The position numbers were made by a program, and so were the translations under genes. Positions 1-8,360 of a DNA stretch of 32,528 nucleotides are shown here, piece by piece. The stretch is from CAYPLH01 sp964411505 (GTDB taxonomy: Bacteria; Bacillota; Clostridia; CAYPLH01; DUMO01). Position 1 is the stretch's first letter. The number at the start of each line of letters is the position of its first letter. The stretch is from positions 1 through 32,528 of the forward strand of contig CAYPLH010000044.1 in NCBI GenBank assembly GCA_964411505.1. The letters run 5' to 3'. The notes beneath the pieces are model-generated. The model had not been told where the DNA came from and made no database searches. It was given only the letters and a program-made list of their open reading frames with translations.

Positions 1-55
1 CTGTATTAGAGATGATTCTTCAATTAATATGTTTGAGCTACCTCTGAATAGACAC
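1..55. repeat. right end of a palindromic repeat cut by the window edge
   Basis: These bases match the right arm and outer end of the full copy at 31583-31834 almost base for base: the block TTAGAGATGATTCTTCA, then the outer end CTACCTCTGAATAGACAC. The two differ at only a few positions. The left arm and centre of this copy would lie before base 1. It belongs to the same subfamily as the 31583 copy (TTCTTCA) and not to that of the 20843 copy (TTGTTCA). Confidence 0.85.
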
Positions 56-93
56 GATTGAGCATAAGTTATGAAAAATTATTAATAAAATAA

Positions 94-122
94 TTGATAA
101 TATTAACAAAATGATTTATAAT
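94..122 (+). promoter_or_regulatory. sigma-A type promoter of the DUF2089 gene
   Basis: TTGATA at 94-99 and TATAAT at 117-122 are separated by exactly 17 bases, a near-consensus housekeeping promoter. The first in-frame ATG of the downstream reading frame (111) lies inside this promoter, which argues that translation starts later, at TTG 171. Transcription would begin near base 129, leaving a leader of about 40 bases. Confidence 0.7.
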
Positions 123-170
123 ATTAATTATGATATGGCACTACATAAATATATTAAAGAGGTGATTTTT

Positions 171-542
171 TTGGCAGTAGAGGTTTTAGGCAAGTGCCCA
201 GTTTGCGGAGGAAAAATCGAAGTGACCAAAATAAAATGTGTTGAATGTGAAACCAGTATAGAAGGACATTTTAAACTATGTAAGTTTTGTGCACTAACTA
301 ATGAGCAAAAATCTTTTATAGATGTTTTTATTAAATGTAGAGGGAACATCAAAGAAGTTGAAAGAGAGCTTGGAGTTTCATACCCGACTGTAAAAAACAG
401 ACTTGAAGATGCAGCGATGGCACTAGGTTACAAAGAAAATACAAGCTTAGATAAAGACTCTGAGAAGAGAAAAGATGTGCTTGAAAGGCTTAATAGAGGT
501 GAAATAAGCGCAGATGAAGCTCTGGATTTATTAAATGATTAG
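171..542 (+). CDS. DUF2089 family zinc-ribbon/HTH protein, probable transcriptional regulator
   Basis: The protein has about 123 residues. It starts with a zinc ribbon: CPVCGG near residue 9, CVEC, then CKFC. A helix-turn-helix-like stretch follows (GNIKEVERELGVSYPTVKNR), and it ends in a short helical segment with the core GEISADEALDLL. This layout is typical of the DUF2089 family, whose members are thought to be DNA-binding regulators; the exact target is unknown. I start it at TTG 171 because AAAGAGGTGA (156-165) is a good ribosome binding site 5 bases upstream and because the earlier ATG at 111 overlaps the -10 box. The next gene encodes a DUF4097 protein whose N-terminus has a similar short helical motif, so the two probably form a regulator/effector pair. 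Regulation of that gene by this protein is inference. Confidence 0.85.
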   Translation: MAVEVLGKCPVCGGKIEVTKIKCVECETSIEGHFKLCKFCALTNEQKSFIDVFIKCRGNIKEVERELGVSYPTVKNRLEDAAMALGYKENTSLDKDSEKRKDVLERLNRGEISADEALDLLND

Positions 543-690
543 TTTTGGCATAGCTTCGTGATAAGTCAAGGAGTAGTCTTAAAGAGCTTGAAATCATGCG
601 AAGAAAAGTCACTTCGCGACTTACTGAGGAACAATAATTTGGGTTATTATCAGAAATAGAATCATTATTTTTTGGAAAGGAGTAATGGAT

Positions 691-1887
691 ATGTCTTCAA
701 GTGAGGAAAGAATACTTATTCTGAAGATGCTTCAGGAGAGTAAAATAACTGCTGAAGAAGCAGAGAAGCTGATTGACGCCATAGAAAAAAAATCTGAAAA
801 ATCTTCGGATATTTCATCAAAAAAGCAAAAACAACCTAACTTTCAAGATGAAATTAATAAAATGCGTCAGAGAATAAATGATTGGGGAAGGGAATTCAAA
901 AGTAGTGGCACTCAAAAGGATTTCGAACACATAATAGAGGAATTTGTAACAAAGGCGGAAAAGGTTGGGAAGAGCGTTGCTTCAACTACTTTTGGTATTG
1001 TAGATAAAGTTATTGACTATGTTGGGAGCTTAATAGATACTAATGCTTTCAATATTTTTGGAAGTTACAAGGTTGTTGAAAAAGAATACAAAGCAGATGC
1101 AGTAGAAGGAATGAGTTTATCAATCGAAGGTGTAAACGGAAATGTTACTTTTAAAAAGCATGATCTAGTGGATATTATTATAAAATCAAAAATACGTAGT
1201 CCACAAGAGGATGTTTCTTCAATACTTGTCTATGAAAAACAGGATGACCATGTTTCTCTAAAATTAAACAAACAGGGAAATTTAAGCGTATCACATGAAA
1301 TATACCTGCCATCATTAAAGTTTGATGAAATAAAAATTGAAACTTCAAATGGAAAAATATTGGTGGAGGATGCTAAGTGTAACAGCCTAGAAGGTATAAC
1401 GAAGAACGGACATGTTGAGCTTATGGGCGTAAACAGTGAAAAGGTAAGCATCAACACAAAGAATGCAAGAATTAACATTAGTTACATGGTTGGTCGCAAT
1501 GTTGATATTAACACTAAGAATTCGATAATTAATATTAAGCATATAAAAGCAGCATCTATAAAAGCTGTAACCAGAAATGGAAGAATTGTTATAGAGAATG
1601 TTCAAAATTATGAAAATGAAACAGATATGAATCTTGTTTTGGCAACCACAAACGGTGGAATAAAAGTTAATATGAACGATGCGCAAAACAGAGGGTACAA
1701 AGTAAATGCAAAAACCACAAACGGCGGAATTAATATACTTATTCCAGAAATGATATATAATAACTTGAACAAGAATGAAACAGGTGCAAGTAGCGTGGAA
1801 GCAATAAGCAGCCTTTACGAGAATTACAAAGATAAAACAACTATAGAAGCCGAAACTACTAATGGATATATAGAAATTGTAAAGTGA
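691..1887 (+). CDS. DUF4097 family (YvlB-like) beta-repeat protein
   Basis: About 398 residues. The first 35 or so form a helical pair (ERILILKMLQ, then ITAEEAEKLIDAIE), a SHOCT-like short bundle. A charged, Lys/Gln-rich linker and an amphipathic segment follow. From about residue 130 to the end the protein is built of repeated beta rungs, each with a T-x-N-G or TKN turn: TKNGHVEL, INTKNARINI, INTKNSIINI, TRNGRIVIENV, TTNGGIKV, TTNGGINI, TTNGYIEI. This is the DUF4097 putative adhesin right-handed beta fold. No signal peptide or clear transmembrane helix is seen, so a cytoplasmic or membrane-associated location is likelier than a surface one. ATG 691 lies 8 bases after GGAAAGGAG; ATG 685 would be only 2 bases away. 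The biological role of the family is poorly known; envelope-stress links in Bacillus are only an analogy. Confidence 0.8.
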   Translation: MSSSEERILILKMLQESKITAEEAEKLIDAIEKKSEKSSDISSKKQKQPNFQDEINKMRQRINDWGREFKSSGTQKDFEHIIEEFVTKAEKVGKSVASTTFGIVDKVIDYVGSLIDTNAFNIFGSYKVVEKEYKADAVEGMSLSIEGVNGNVTFKKHDLVDIIIKSKIRSPQEDVSSILVYEKQDDHVSLKLNKQGNLSVSHEIYLPSLKFDEIKIETSNGKILVEDAKCNSLEGITKNGHVELMGVNSEKVSINTKNARINISYMVGRNVDINTKNSIINIKHIKAASIKAVTRNGRIVIENVQNYENETDMNLVLATTNGGIKVNMNDAQNRGYKVNAKTTNGGINILIPEMIYNNLNKNETGASSVEAISSLYENYKDKTTIEAETTNGYIEIVK

Positions 1888-2015
1888 AATAGCTCTCTTT
1901 ACTACACAAAATCAATGAAAAGGCGGATTGATGGAAAATGACATATGCATTGATTTAATTGTAATGATTACTACCAATACACCCAAATATCTGCGGATAG
2001 GTGGGTTAACATAGT

Positions 2016-2069
2016 GCCGGAATAGTAGACTGGATATTATTCATATAATTACCAGAATATTATTCCGGT
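2016..2069. terminator. imperfect hairpin after the DUF4097 gene
   Basis: The arm starting CCGGAATA at 2017 pairs with the arm ending TATTCCGG at 2068, and the pairing continues inward through CTGG/CCAG with a few mismatches. It lies between two genes on the same strand. It has only a weak T-rich tail, so it may be a terminator or a structured leader region for prfA. The rest of the 1888-2138 gap is AT-rich without a gene. Confidence 0.4.
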
Positions 2070-2135
2070 AGTTTATTTGGAACAAATTGGAACGATTTCA
2101 AAACTCGTCAGCTTGTGGATTAATTCCACTGTGTG

Positions 2136-2144
2136 TGTTATAAT
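2136..2144 (+). promoter_or_regulatory. extended -10 promoter of prfA
   Basis: TGTTATAAT (2136-2144) is a perfect extended -10 element (TG, one base, TATAAT) 29 bases before the prfA start. No good -35 box is seen at 17 bases, although TTGTGG lies at 2113-2118 with a long 20-base spacer. GTGGATTAATTCCAC just upstream is a near-palindrome that could bind a regulator. Confidence 0.5.
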
Positions 2145-2172
2145 ATTACAGAATATTTTTTAGAGGTGTTTT

Positions 2173-3237
2173 ATGCTAGACAAATTAAGAGCTGCTGATG
2201 ACAGATATGAGGAAATAAATAATAAATTGAGTAATCCTGATGTAATATCGGACCAGAATGAATATAGAAAGCTGATGAAGGAACATTCTGAGTTGGAAGT
2301 GATTGTGTTTAAATATAGAGAATATTTAAAGATAAATGGGGACTTAAAAGGGGCTAGGGAAGTATTTGAAAGTGAAACGGATGCAGATATGAGAGAACTT
2401 GCAGAGACTGAAATCAATGAGGCAGAAGAGAAGATCTCGATTATCGAAGACGAACTAAAAATACTTCTGTTGCCGAAGGATCCCAATGATGACCGGAGTG
2501 TCATTATTGAAATACGAGGTGGTGCAGGTGGTGATGAGGCGGCACTATTTGCAGGTGTACTTTTTAGAATGTATACAAGATATACAGAAAGAAAGAAGTG
2601 GAAAGTAGAACTTTTAGACTCCAATCCTACTGAACTTGGTGGGTTTAAAGAAGTTGTCTTTGCAGTTGATGCTCATGGTGCATTCAGCAAGCTCAAGTAT
2701 GAGAGTGGAGTACACAGGGTGCAGAGGGTTCCTACAACTGAAGCTGGTGGTAGGATTCATACATCAACGGTAACCGTAGCGGTTTTGCCCGAGGTAGATG
2801 ACGTAGATGTGGAAATAAATACTGATGATCTTCAAATCGATACATACAGATCAGGTGGTGCAGGCGGTCAGCATGTGAACAAAACTGAATCTGCCATAAG
2901 AATAACTCATATACCTACCGGGATAGTGGTTACATGTCAGGATGAAAGATCCCAGCACAAAAACAAAGACAAGGCAATGAAAATCTTAAGATCTAGAATC
3001 TATGAAATGGAACTACAGAAGCAGGAATCAAAGCTTGCGCAAGAAAGAAGAAGTCAGGTGGGTACTGGTGACAGAAGTGAGAGGATACGTACTTATAACT
3101 ATCCACAGGGAAGGGTCACCGACCACAGGATAAACTTAAGCCTTTACAAGCTTGAGCAGTTTCTAGATGGAGATATAGATGAATTACTTGATGCTCTTAT
3201 TATGACAGAGCAGACAAGAAAGCTTGCAGAATTCTAA
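2173..3237 (+). CDS. prfA: peptide chain release factor 1
   Basis: This class I release factor ends translation at UAA and UAG codons. The protein has 354 residues, the usual length. The GGQ motif that triggers peptidyl-tRNA hydrolysis is at residues 231-233 inside SGGAGGQHVNKTESA. The stop-codon reading loop has PTT at 187-189, the P-x-T form of RF1 and not the SPF form of RF2. The ATG at 2173 follows AGAGGTG at a normal distance. In Bacillus, prmC, which methylates the GGQ glutamine, lies directly downstream; here that gene is absent and ywlC follows after 53 bases, so prmC must be elsewhere. Spacing suggests co-transcription with ywlC. Confidence 0.97.
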   Translation: MLDKLRAADDRYEEINNKLSNPDVISDQNEYRKLMKEHSELEVIVFKYREYLKINGDLKGAREVFESETDADMRELAETEINEAEEKISIIEDELKILLLPKDPNDDRSVIIEIRGGAGGDEAALFAGVLFRMYTRYTERKKWKVELLDSNPTELGGFKEVVFAVDAHGAFSKLKYESGVHRVQRVPTTEAGGRIHTSTVTVAVLPEVDDVDVEINTDDLQIDTYRSGGAGGQHVNKTESAIRITHIPTGIVVTCQDERSQHKNKDKAMKILRSRIYEMELQKQESKLAQERRSQVGTGDRSERIRTYNYPQGRVTDHRINLSLYKLEQFLDGDIDELLDALIMTEQTRKLAEF

Positions 3238-3290
3238 AGCTTGTTTTAAAATTATATTTCATAATCCGCACCAAAGGAGCTATTAATGTA

Positions 3291-4340
3291 TTGAAAACCG
3301 AAATTTTACAAATAGATAGAAATAATGTTGATATTGATAAGATTAAGTACGCCGCTTATGTGTTAAAATCAGGCGGAATTGTTGTTTTCCCTACCGAGAC
3401 AGTTTATGGGCTTGGTGCTAATGGTCTTTTAGAAGATGCAGTAAATAAAGTTTTTGTTGCTAAAGGTCGACCTGCAGATAATCCATTAATACTGCATGTT
3501 GCAAGTGAGCTCGAAATCCGGGATTTGGTATCTTACATCCCGGATTTTTCTAAAAAGCTGATTGCAGAGTTTTGGCCAGGTCCACTTACCTTGATATTTA
3601 AAAAATCTACCATTGTTCCTAATATAATAACTGCTGGTCTTGACACCGTGGCGATAAGGATGCCTAGTGACACAATAGCAAACTTACTTATAAAGGAGGC
3701 CGGAGTTCCAATAGCAGCTCCAAGTGCTAATATTTCGGGAAGACCAAGTGGCACCGATGCAAAGCACGTCATAGAAGATTTAAGTGGCAAGGTAGACCTT
3801 ATCCTAGATGCAGGAGACAGTAAAGTTGGATTAGAATCAACTGTACTTGATGTAACTGTGAATCCTCCGATTCTGCTCCGACCAGGTGCGGTGACACCTG
3901 AACAAATAACAGAAGTTACAGGTGATATAATAATTGATCGCGTAGAGAGTATAGGATTAAATAAAGGTGTACCTCGTTCTCCGGGTATGAAGTACAAGCA
4001 TTATTCGCCTAAAGCTGATGTTCATGTAATAAACGGCGAACTATCAGCTGTTAAGGAAAAGATATGCAAAATGCATTTGTATTTTCAAGATCAGGGACTA
4101 AAGGTTGGCGTACTAGCAACCAAACAGACGATAAAAAGTTATCAATTAACTAATACAATTTCTATGGGTGACAGAAACAATCCGGCTACAATTGCAAATA
4201 GTCTTTTTAGATGTTTAAGAGACTTAGATGAGAAACAGGTAGATATAATTTTAGTTGAGGCAGTTGATGACTGTGGCATTGGGTTTGCAATCATGAACAG
4301 ATTAATTAAGGCTTCAGGAAACAAGATTATCAACGTTTGA
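3291..4340 (+). CDS. ywlC: threonylcarbamoyl-AMP synthase (Sua5/YwlC)
   Basis: This enzyme makes threonylcarbamoyl-AMP from threonine, bicarbonate and ATP, the first step of t6A37 modification in tRNAs that read ANN codons. The N-terminal YrdC fold is shown by FPTETVYGLGANG (near residue 32), KGRPADNPLILH, APSANISGRPSGT and RPGAVTPEQI. The protein is 349 residues and continues after SPGMKYKHYSPKA into a second domain of about 110 residues, so it is the long Sua5 type and not the short TsaC type. The start is TTG 3291, 11 bases after AAAGGAG. The nearby ATG at 3286 is in another frame and stops after two codons. It lies in the conserved prfA-ywlC-ywlE-rpiB order. Confidence 0.95.
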   Translation: MKTEILQIDRNNVDIDKIKYAAYVLKSGGIVVFPTETVYGLGANGLLEDAVNKVFVAKGRPADNPLILHVASELEIRDLVSYIPDFSKKLIAEFWPGPLTLIFKKSTIVPNIITAGLDTVAIRMPSDTIANLLIKEAGVPIAAPSANISGRPSGTDAKHVIEDLSGKVDLILDAGDSKVGLESTVLDVTVNPPILLRPGAVTPEQITEVTGDIIIDRVESIGLNKGVPRSPGMKYKHYSPKADVHVINGELSAVKEKICKMHLYFQDQGLKVGVLATKQTIKSYQLTNTISMGDRNNPATIANSLFRCLRDLDEKQVDIILVEAVDDCGIGFAIMNRLIKASGNKIINV

Positions 4341-4477
4341 GTAGTTAAATATTTCATCAGCTATTGCCTAATCAAATATGAAAGTATAAAATATGTATAG
4401 TTATGTATTTTATTGAGCAGAAAGTATTTATCAAATAGTGGTGTCGAAAAATGTCGGTTTCAAAGGAGGTGGCAGGA

Positions 4478-4978
4478 GTGAAGCAAATTTTATTTGTATG
4501 TACCGGAAATACTTGTAGAAGTTGTATGGCAGAAGGATTATTCAACACGCTAATCCAAAAACATCCAACACTAAAGGAAGAGTTTTATGCAATATCTGCT
4601 GGCATTTCTGCCACAAATGGTGAGACTGCAAGTTACCATGCTAGAAAAGTATTAAAGGATGAGTGGTGCATTGACATAAGCCACCATTGTGCAAAGACTT
4701 TTGATTTAAGCGCTGCAGCAGATGTCTTTTTGGTACTGACAATGACTATGACTCATAAGAAAAATCTTGTCACACGGTTTCCAAATTTGTCAGCAAAGAT
4801 ATTTACATTAAAGGAATATGTGATGGATAGCGTAAACAACCGTTATGATGATTTAGAAGAATGTAGCCTTGATATTCAGGACCCTTATGGAGGCTCATAT
4901 GATATATACAAGGAGTGTGCCATAATGCTAAAAGACGCTATTGATAAGCTTATTTTGAAGCTTGATGGGAAGTGTTAA
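4478..4978 (+). CDS. ywlE: low-molecular-weight phosphatase, YwlE-type protein arginine phosphatase
   Basis: A 166-residue member of the low-molecular-weight tyrosine phosphatase fold. The active-site loop is CTGNTCRS at residues 8-15 (C-x5-R-S), and the general acid lies in DPYGGS near the C-terminus. In Bacillus YwlE the threonine in this loop (Thr11, here Thr12) selects phospho-arginine over phospho-tyrosine, whose phosphatases usually have isoleucine there. I therefore expect it to reverse arginine phosphorylation by McsB, which marks proteins for ClpCP; McsB itself is not in this window. GTG 4478 is preferred because AAAGGAGGT (4462-4470) sits 7 bases before it. An in-frame ATG at 4451 would place that ribosome site inside the gene. 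The loop has Cys where Bacillus has Pro after the Ser (RSC versus RSP). Confidence 0.92.
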   Translation: MKQILFVCTGNTCRSCMAEGLFNTLIQKHPTLKEEFYAISAGISATNGETASYHARKVLKDEWCIDISHHCAKTFDLSAAADVFLVLTMTMTHKKNLVTRFPNLSAKIFTLKEYVMDSVNNRYDDLEECSLDIQDPYGGSYDIYKECAIMLKDAIDKLILKLDGKC

Positions 4979-5074
4979 ATATAAGATTCAAGCAAAAATG
5001 GATATAAAAAATGTATATTGTATTAGTTAAAGGTAGAACAAGAAATATTGAACGTAAATTATGGAGGATAACAA

Positions 5075-5521
5075 ATGATAGCAGTAGGCAGTGACCATGC
5101 AGGTTTTACTCTTAAAGAAGAAGTAATTAAGCACTTGAAATCCAAGGGCTTGGATATTAAGGACTATGGTACAACAACCATTGATTCAGTAGATTACCCT
5201 GATTATGGGCTAGTGGTAGCAGAAGCGGTAGTATCAGGCGAATGCGAAAAAGGCATAGTAATTTGCGGCACGGGAATAGGCATTTCCATATCTGCCAACA
5301 AAGTCCCAGGTACAAGGGCTGCTTTGTGCACAAATACCACTATGGCAAAACTGAGTAGAGAACATAATGATGCAAATGTACTCGCTCTTGGAGAACGGAT
5401 TATTGGCGTTAGTGTCGCATTGGATATTGTAGATACTTGGCTAGAAACCGATTTTCTTGGAGACAGACATAATAAGCGTGTTTGCAAAATTGCAGGTATA
5501 GATAGTAAATATAAAAAATAA
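5075..5521 (+). CDS. rpiB: ribose-5-phosphate isomerase B
   Basis: This RpiB/LacAB family enzyme interconverts ribose 5-phosphate and ribulose 5-phosphate in the pentose phosphate pathway. The 148 residues contain GSDHAGFTLKEEV at the N-terminus, the active-site segment ICGTGIGISISANK with the catalytic Cys, and HNDANVLALGERI with the catalytic His. The ATG follows a GGAGG ribosome site. It lies between ywlE and upp as in the Bacillus ywlE-ywlF order, and fits supply of ribose phosphate for the PRPP used by the next gene. A galactose-6-phosphate or allose-6-phosphate isomerase is less likely given the neighbours. Confidence 0.95.
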   Translation: MIAVGSDHAGFTLKEEVIKHLKSKGLDIKDYGTTTIDSVDYPDYGLVVAEAVVSGECEKGIVICGTGIGISISANKVPGTRAALCTNTTMAKLSREHNDANVLALGERIIGVSVALDIVDTWLETDFLGDRHNKRVCKIAGIDSKYKK

Positions 5522-5616
5522 TTGGTAATTGTATGTGTAGTTACCAAGGCTATAAACAAATTAGTGGTACAAGGTTTCACGACCTTGACCGGGAAATTCC
5601 AAAGGAGGTTTATTTT

Positions 5617-6246
5617 ATGAAAAATGTACATGTTCTTGATCATCCGTTAATTCAGCACAAAATTTCTCTTATGCGGGACAAGAACACAATTACAAAGGAG
5701 TTCAGGGAATTAGTAGAAGAAGTTTCCATGCTAATGGGATATGAAGTAACACGTAATATGCCATTAAAAGAAGTTGAAATAGAAACACCTGTAGCAATGG
5801 CTAGGACTAATGTAATATCTGGAAAAAAGCTAGGGCTTGTGCCAATTTTAAGAGCGGGACTCGGAATGGTTGATGGTATGTTAAAGCTTTTACCAATGGC
5901 CAAAGTGGGACATATAGGCCTCTATCGCGATCCTGAAACACTAAACCCAGTAGAGTACTATTGCAAACTTCCTGATGATGTTACCGAGAGGGAAATCGTT
6001 GTTCTGGATCCTATGCTTGCAACAGGCGGTTCAGCATCAGCAGCAATTGGTTTTCTAAAGGAAAAGGGTGTTGAAAATATCAAACTTATGTGCCTTATAG
6101 CAGCAAAATATGGTATAGAAGTAATAAATAAAGAACATCCCGATGTAGAAATATACTGTGCCGCTGTGGATGATGTTCTAAATGAGCATGCATATATAGT
6201 TCCGGGTCTTGGTGATGCAGGAGATAGACTTTTTGGAACTAAATAA
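5617..6246 (+). CDS. upp: uracil phosphoribosyltransferase
   Basis: This cytosolic salvage enzyme converts uracil and PRPP to UMP. The protein is 209 residues, the standard length, with the family N-terminus (VLDHPLIQHKISLMRD) and the PRPP-binding loop LDPMLATGGSASAA. The C-terminus GLGDAGDRLFGTK is also typical. ATG 5617 follows the excellent ribosome site AAAGGAGG. The frame is open 28 codons further upstream, but that extension has no ribosome site and no family similarity. It is followed 41 bases later by the dCMP deaminase gene, so the two probably form a pyrimidine salvage unit. Confidence 0.97.
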   Translation: MKNVHVLDHPLIQHKISLMRDKNTITKEFRELVEEVSMLMGYEVTRNMPLKEVEIETPVAMARTNVISGKKLGLVPILRAGLGMVDGMLKLLPMAKVGHIGLYRDPETLNPVEYYCKLPDDVTEREIVVLDPMLATGGSASAAIGFLKEKGVENIKLMCLIAAKYGIEVINKEHPDVEIYCAAVDDVLNEHAYIVPGLGDAGDRLFGTK

Positions 6247-6287
6247 TAAGTTTTTCGTCACTATTAATGTGTTGGGGGTGAAATAAT

Positions 6288-6728
6288 ATGAGACTTTCAT
6301 GGGATGAATATTTCATGGAAATTGTAGAATTAGTCAAAAAAAGATCTACATGTCTAAGGCGCCAAGTGGGGGCATTGATAATTAAAGACAAAAGAATACT
6401 GACAACAGGCTATAACGGAGCTCCGACAGGGTGCGGTCATTGTGAAGAGCTTGGATGCTTAAGACAGCAGCTGGGCATTCCCTCGGGACAAAGACATGAA
6501 CTTTGTCGTGCAATACATGCTGAGCAAAATGCGATTATTCAAGCTGCTTATACAGGGACAAGCATAAAGGGCGGCACAATGTATGTAACATGCCAGCCAT
6601 GTGTATTGTGTGCTAAAATGATAGTGAACGCAGGAATAGAAAAAATCGTGTTTAGAGGAGATTATCCAGACGAACTTGCTATGGAAATATTGGAAGAGGC
6701 AAGAATAAGAGTTATAAGACTAGACTAG
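6288..6728 (+). CDS. comEB: dCMP deaminase (ComEB-like)
   Basis: Deaminates dCMP to dUMP, feeding thymidylate synthesis. The protein has 146 residues. The zinc site is HAE at 77-79 and PCVLC at 104-108, with Glu79 as proton shuttle. The extra Cys/His-rich stretch between residues 49 and 73 and the GYNGAPTGC motif match dCMP deaminases with a second structural zinc and distinguish it from cytidine deaminases. The start is an ATG after GGGGGTG. In Bacillus the homologue is named comEB because it lies in the late competence comE operon; here it sits beside upp, so a competence role is not suggested. Confidence 0.93.
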   Translation: MRLSWDEYFMEIVELVKKRSTCLRRQVGALIIKDKRILTTGYNGAPTGCGHCEELGCLRQQLGIPSGQRHELCRAIHAEQNAIIQAAYTGTSIKGGTMYVTCQPCVLCAKMIVNAGIEKIVFRGDYPDELAMEILEEARIRVIRLD

Positions 6729-7148
6729 AATTAGTACATAACAATTTGCTGGACGATAATATGATTATAAACCAGAAAGCCGTTTTGCGACTTGCTGGGA
6801 AGCAATTTTGATAATGAAAAAAAATAATAACGAATATTGGCAAAACAGGCAAAAAACACAGCTTGGTTTTTCAGATATCTTTGGAATACTAATATATATG
6901 GTTTTATTGCAAGAGCATATTCAATTGCTCCACTTGCCATAAAACATTGAGACAAATAAGTGGGAAATAAGCACTAAGCATTAAGAATAATGCAATTATA
7001 CTATATATGGAGCGTAATAAGTCTATCCAATATGACTTTTAAAGATCCACTAGAGGCTTTGTGTATTTTTAAGTTAATATTACCAGAATTAAAGATGTTC
7101 CATATAGATAAAAATCAACCATAAACATGGTAAAGAAGGTGTATTTTC
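6729..7148. other. 420-bp gap between comEB and tagO
   Basis: AT-rich and without a convincing gene. A 42-codon frame at 6814-6942 starts with a Lys/Asn-rich stretch and carries a short hydrophobic segment, but it has no ribosome site and I recognise nothing in it. At 7029-7049 there is a copy of one hairpin arm found at 32355-32378 (AATATGACTTTTAAA followed by ATCCA after one or two bases), here without its partner arm. The last 40 bases hold the ribosome site for tagO. A promoter for tagO is likely in the gap but not clearly resolved. Confidence 0.5.
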
Positions 7149-8294
7149 TTGAATACGTTTGAATATTTAACAGCTTTTGCTCTTTCTTTTATTGTTTCTT
7201 TTTCTGCAACGCCAATTGCACGAAAGGTAGCTTTTAAGTTAAGCGCAATTGATGTGCCAGGAGAAAGAAAAATGCATACCAAGCCTATAGCATTAATGGG
7301 CGGGCTTGCTATTGTGGTAGGTTTTCTCTCAGCAATTATTTTTGATTTAGCAGGAAGTTTATTCGGCTCCCCCGGTCTTGTAGTTTGGGACAAAACATTC
7401 ATTGGTGCACTTTTAGGATTACTGATAATATTAATAATGGGAATGCTGGATGATATATATACACTAAAACCACAAATTAAGATGATTTTTCAGACTGCTG
7501 CAGCAATTGTTGTTGTTCTAACTGGAACACAGATAGAAAGCATAACAAATCCTTTTGGCGGAGGTACTATCCAGCTTGCGGATTTTCGCATAATTTCATA
7601 TCCTATTACTATTCTTTGGATAGTTGGAATAACAAACGCAATTAACCTCATTGATGGATTGGACGGTTTGGCTGCCGGTGTATCAAGCATATCTGCCTTA
7701 TCATTATTTGTTGTATCCATTATTGTAGGAGAACCGATAGTTGCAGTCTCTATATCCTTTATGACTGCGGCACTTGCAGGTGCAATATTAGGATTTCTCC
7801 CATATAATATTAACCCTGCAAAGATCTTTATGGGAGAGACAGGGTCTGCATCACTGGGCTTCATATTAGGTGTTTTATCAATTCAGGGTTTTTTAAAGGC
7901 ATATACAGCAATTGCTGTCGCAGTGCCATTACTGGTATTGGGACTACCATTGTTTGACACACTTTTTGCCATAGTACGCAGATTATCTAATAAAAAGCCT
8001 ATATCAAAAGGTGATACGGGACACTTGCATCACAGGTTAATTCAAATGGGGCTTAGTCAGAAACAGTCAGTATTTGTTCTGTATACTGTGAGTGCCATTC
8101 TTGGATTAAGTGCAATAGTTTTGGTTGACAAAGGAGCCATTAAAGCGATATTCCTTATTGCTATAGTAGCAGGGTTTATATTTACAGGAATTAAATACAT
8201 GAGTGCGATTGAAAGCGAAGAGGATATTCCCGAAAACAAGAGACAGAAAATAGATAAAGTAATTAAAACAGAAGTAAAGGAAGTAAAGGAATAA
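7149..8294 (+). CDS. tagO: undecaprenyl-phosphate GlcNAc-1-phosphate transferase (TagO/WecA family)
   Basis: A polytopic membrane enzyme of the MraY/WecA family that transfers a sugar-1-phosphate from UDP-sugar to undecaprenyl phosphate, the first step of wall teichoic acid or other secondary wall polymers. The 381 residues form about ten or eleven hydrophobic helices. Family motifs are DVPGERKMHTKPIALMGG, the magnesium-binding LDDIYTLKPQIK, NLIDGLDGLAAG, GLPLFDTLFAIVRR and the HLHHRL loop, which favours WecA/TagO over MraY. The last 30 residues are charged and would face the cytoplasm. The start is TTG 7149, preceded by AAGAAGGTG. The gene lies 66 bases before wecB, which provides ManNAc precursor, so the two probably act in one pathway. 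The substrate GlcNAc is inferred from the family. Confidence 0.9.
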   Translation: MNTFEYLTAFALSFIVSFSATPIARKVAFKLSAIDVPGERKMHTKPIALMGGLAIVVGFLSAIIFDLAGSLFGSPGLVVWDKTFIGALLGLLIILIMGMLDDIYTLKPQIKMIFQTAAAIVVVLTGTQIESITNPFGGGTIQLADFRIISYPITILWIVGITNAINLIDGLDGLAAGVSSISALSLFVVSIIVGEPIVAVSISFMTAALAGAILGFLPYNINPAKIFMGETGSASLGFILGVLSIQGFLKAYTAIAVAVPLLVLGLPLFDTLFAIVRRLSNKKPISKGDTGHLHHRLIQMGLSQKQSVFVLYTVSAILGLSAIVLVDKGAIKAIFLIAIVAGFIFTGIKYMSAIESEEDIPENKRQKIDKVIKTEVKEVKE

Positions 8295-8360
8295 TTTTCG
8301 CTGCATTTTGGTATTACAGCACACAATTATTAAAAGAATTATTCATATAGGAGTGTAATT

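Noticed and set aside
111..170. 20-residue N-terminal extension of the DUF2089 protein
   Set aside because: It overlaps the -10 box of a near-consensus promoter, so it would not be transcribed in full.
541..690. Inverted TAAGTC/GACTTA and CTTCG patterns between the DUF2089 and DUF4097 genes
   Set aside because: The pairs are short and scattered and do not form one convincing hairpin. A relation to the repeat arm at 28073 rests on a few bases only.
3533..3997. 154-codon minus-strand frame inside ywlC
   Set aside because: It is the complement of a clear Sua5 coding region and shows no independent motifs. The same holds for the minus-strand frames inside prfA, mbl, fabZ and the giant genes.
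5533..5616. 28-residue N-terminal extension of upp
   Set aside because: A strong ribosome site sits directly before ATG 5617, and the extension is not part of the uracil phosphoribosyltransferase family.
6814..6942. 42-codon frame with a short hydrophobic stretch between comEB and tagO
   Set aside because: No ribosome site, no recognisable family, Lys/Asn-rich as expected for AT-rich non-coding sequence. An AtpZ/AtpI remnant was considered, but no motif supports it.
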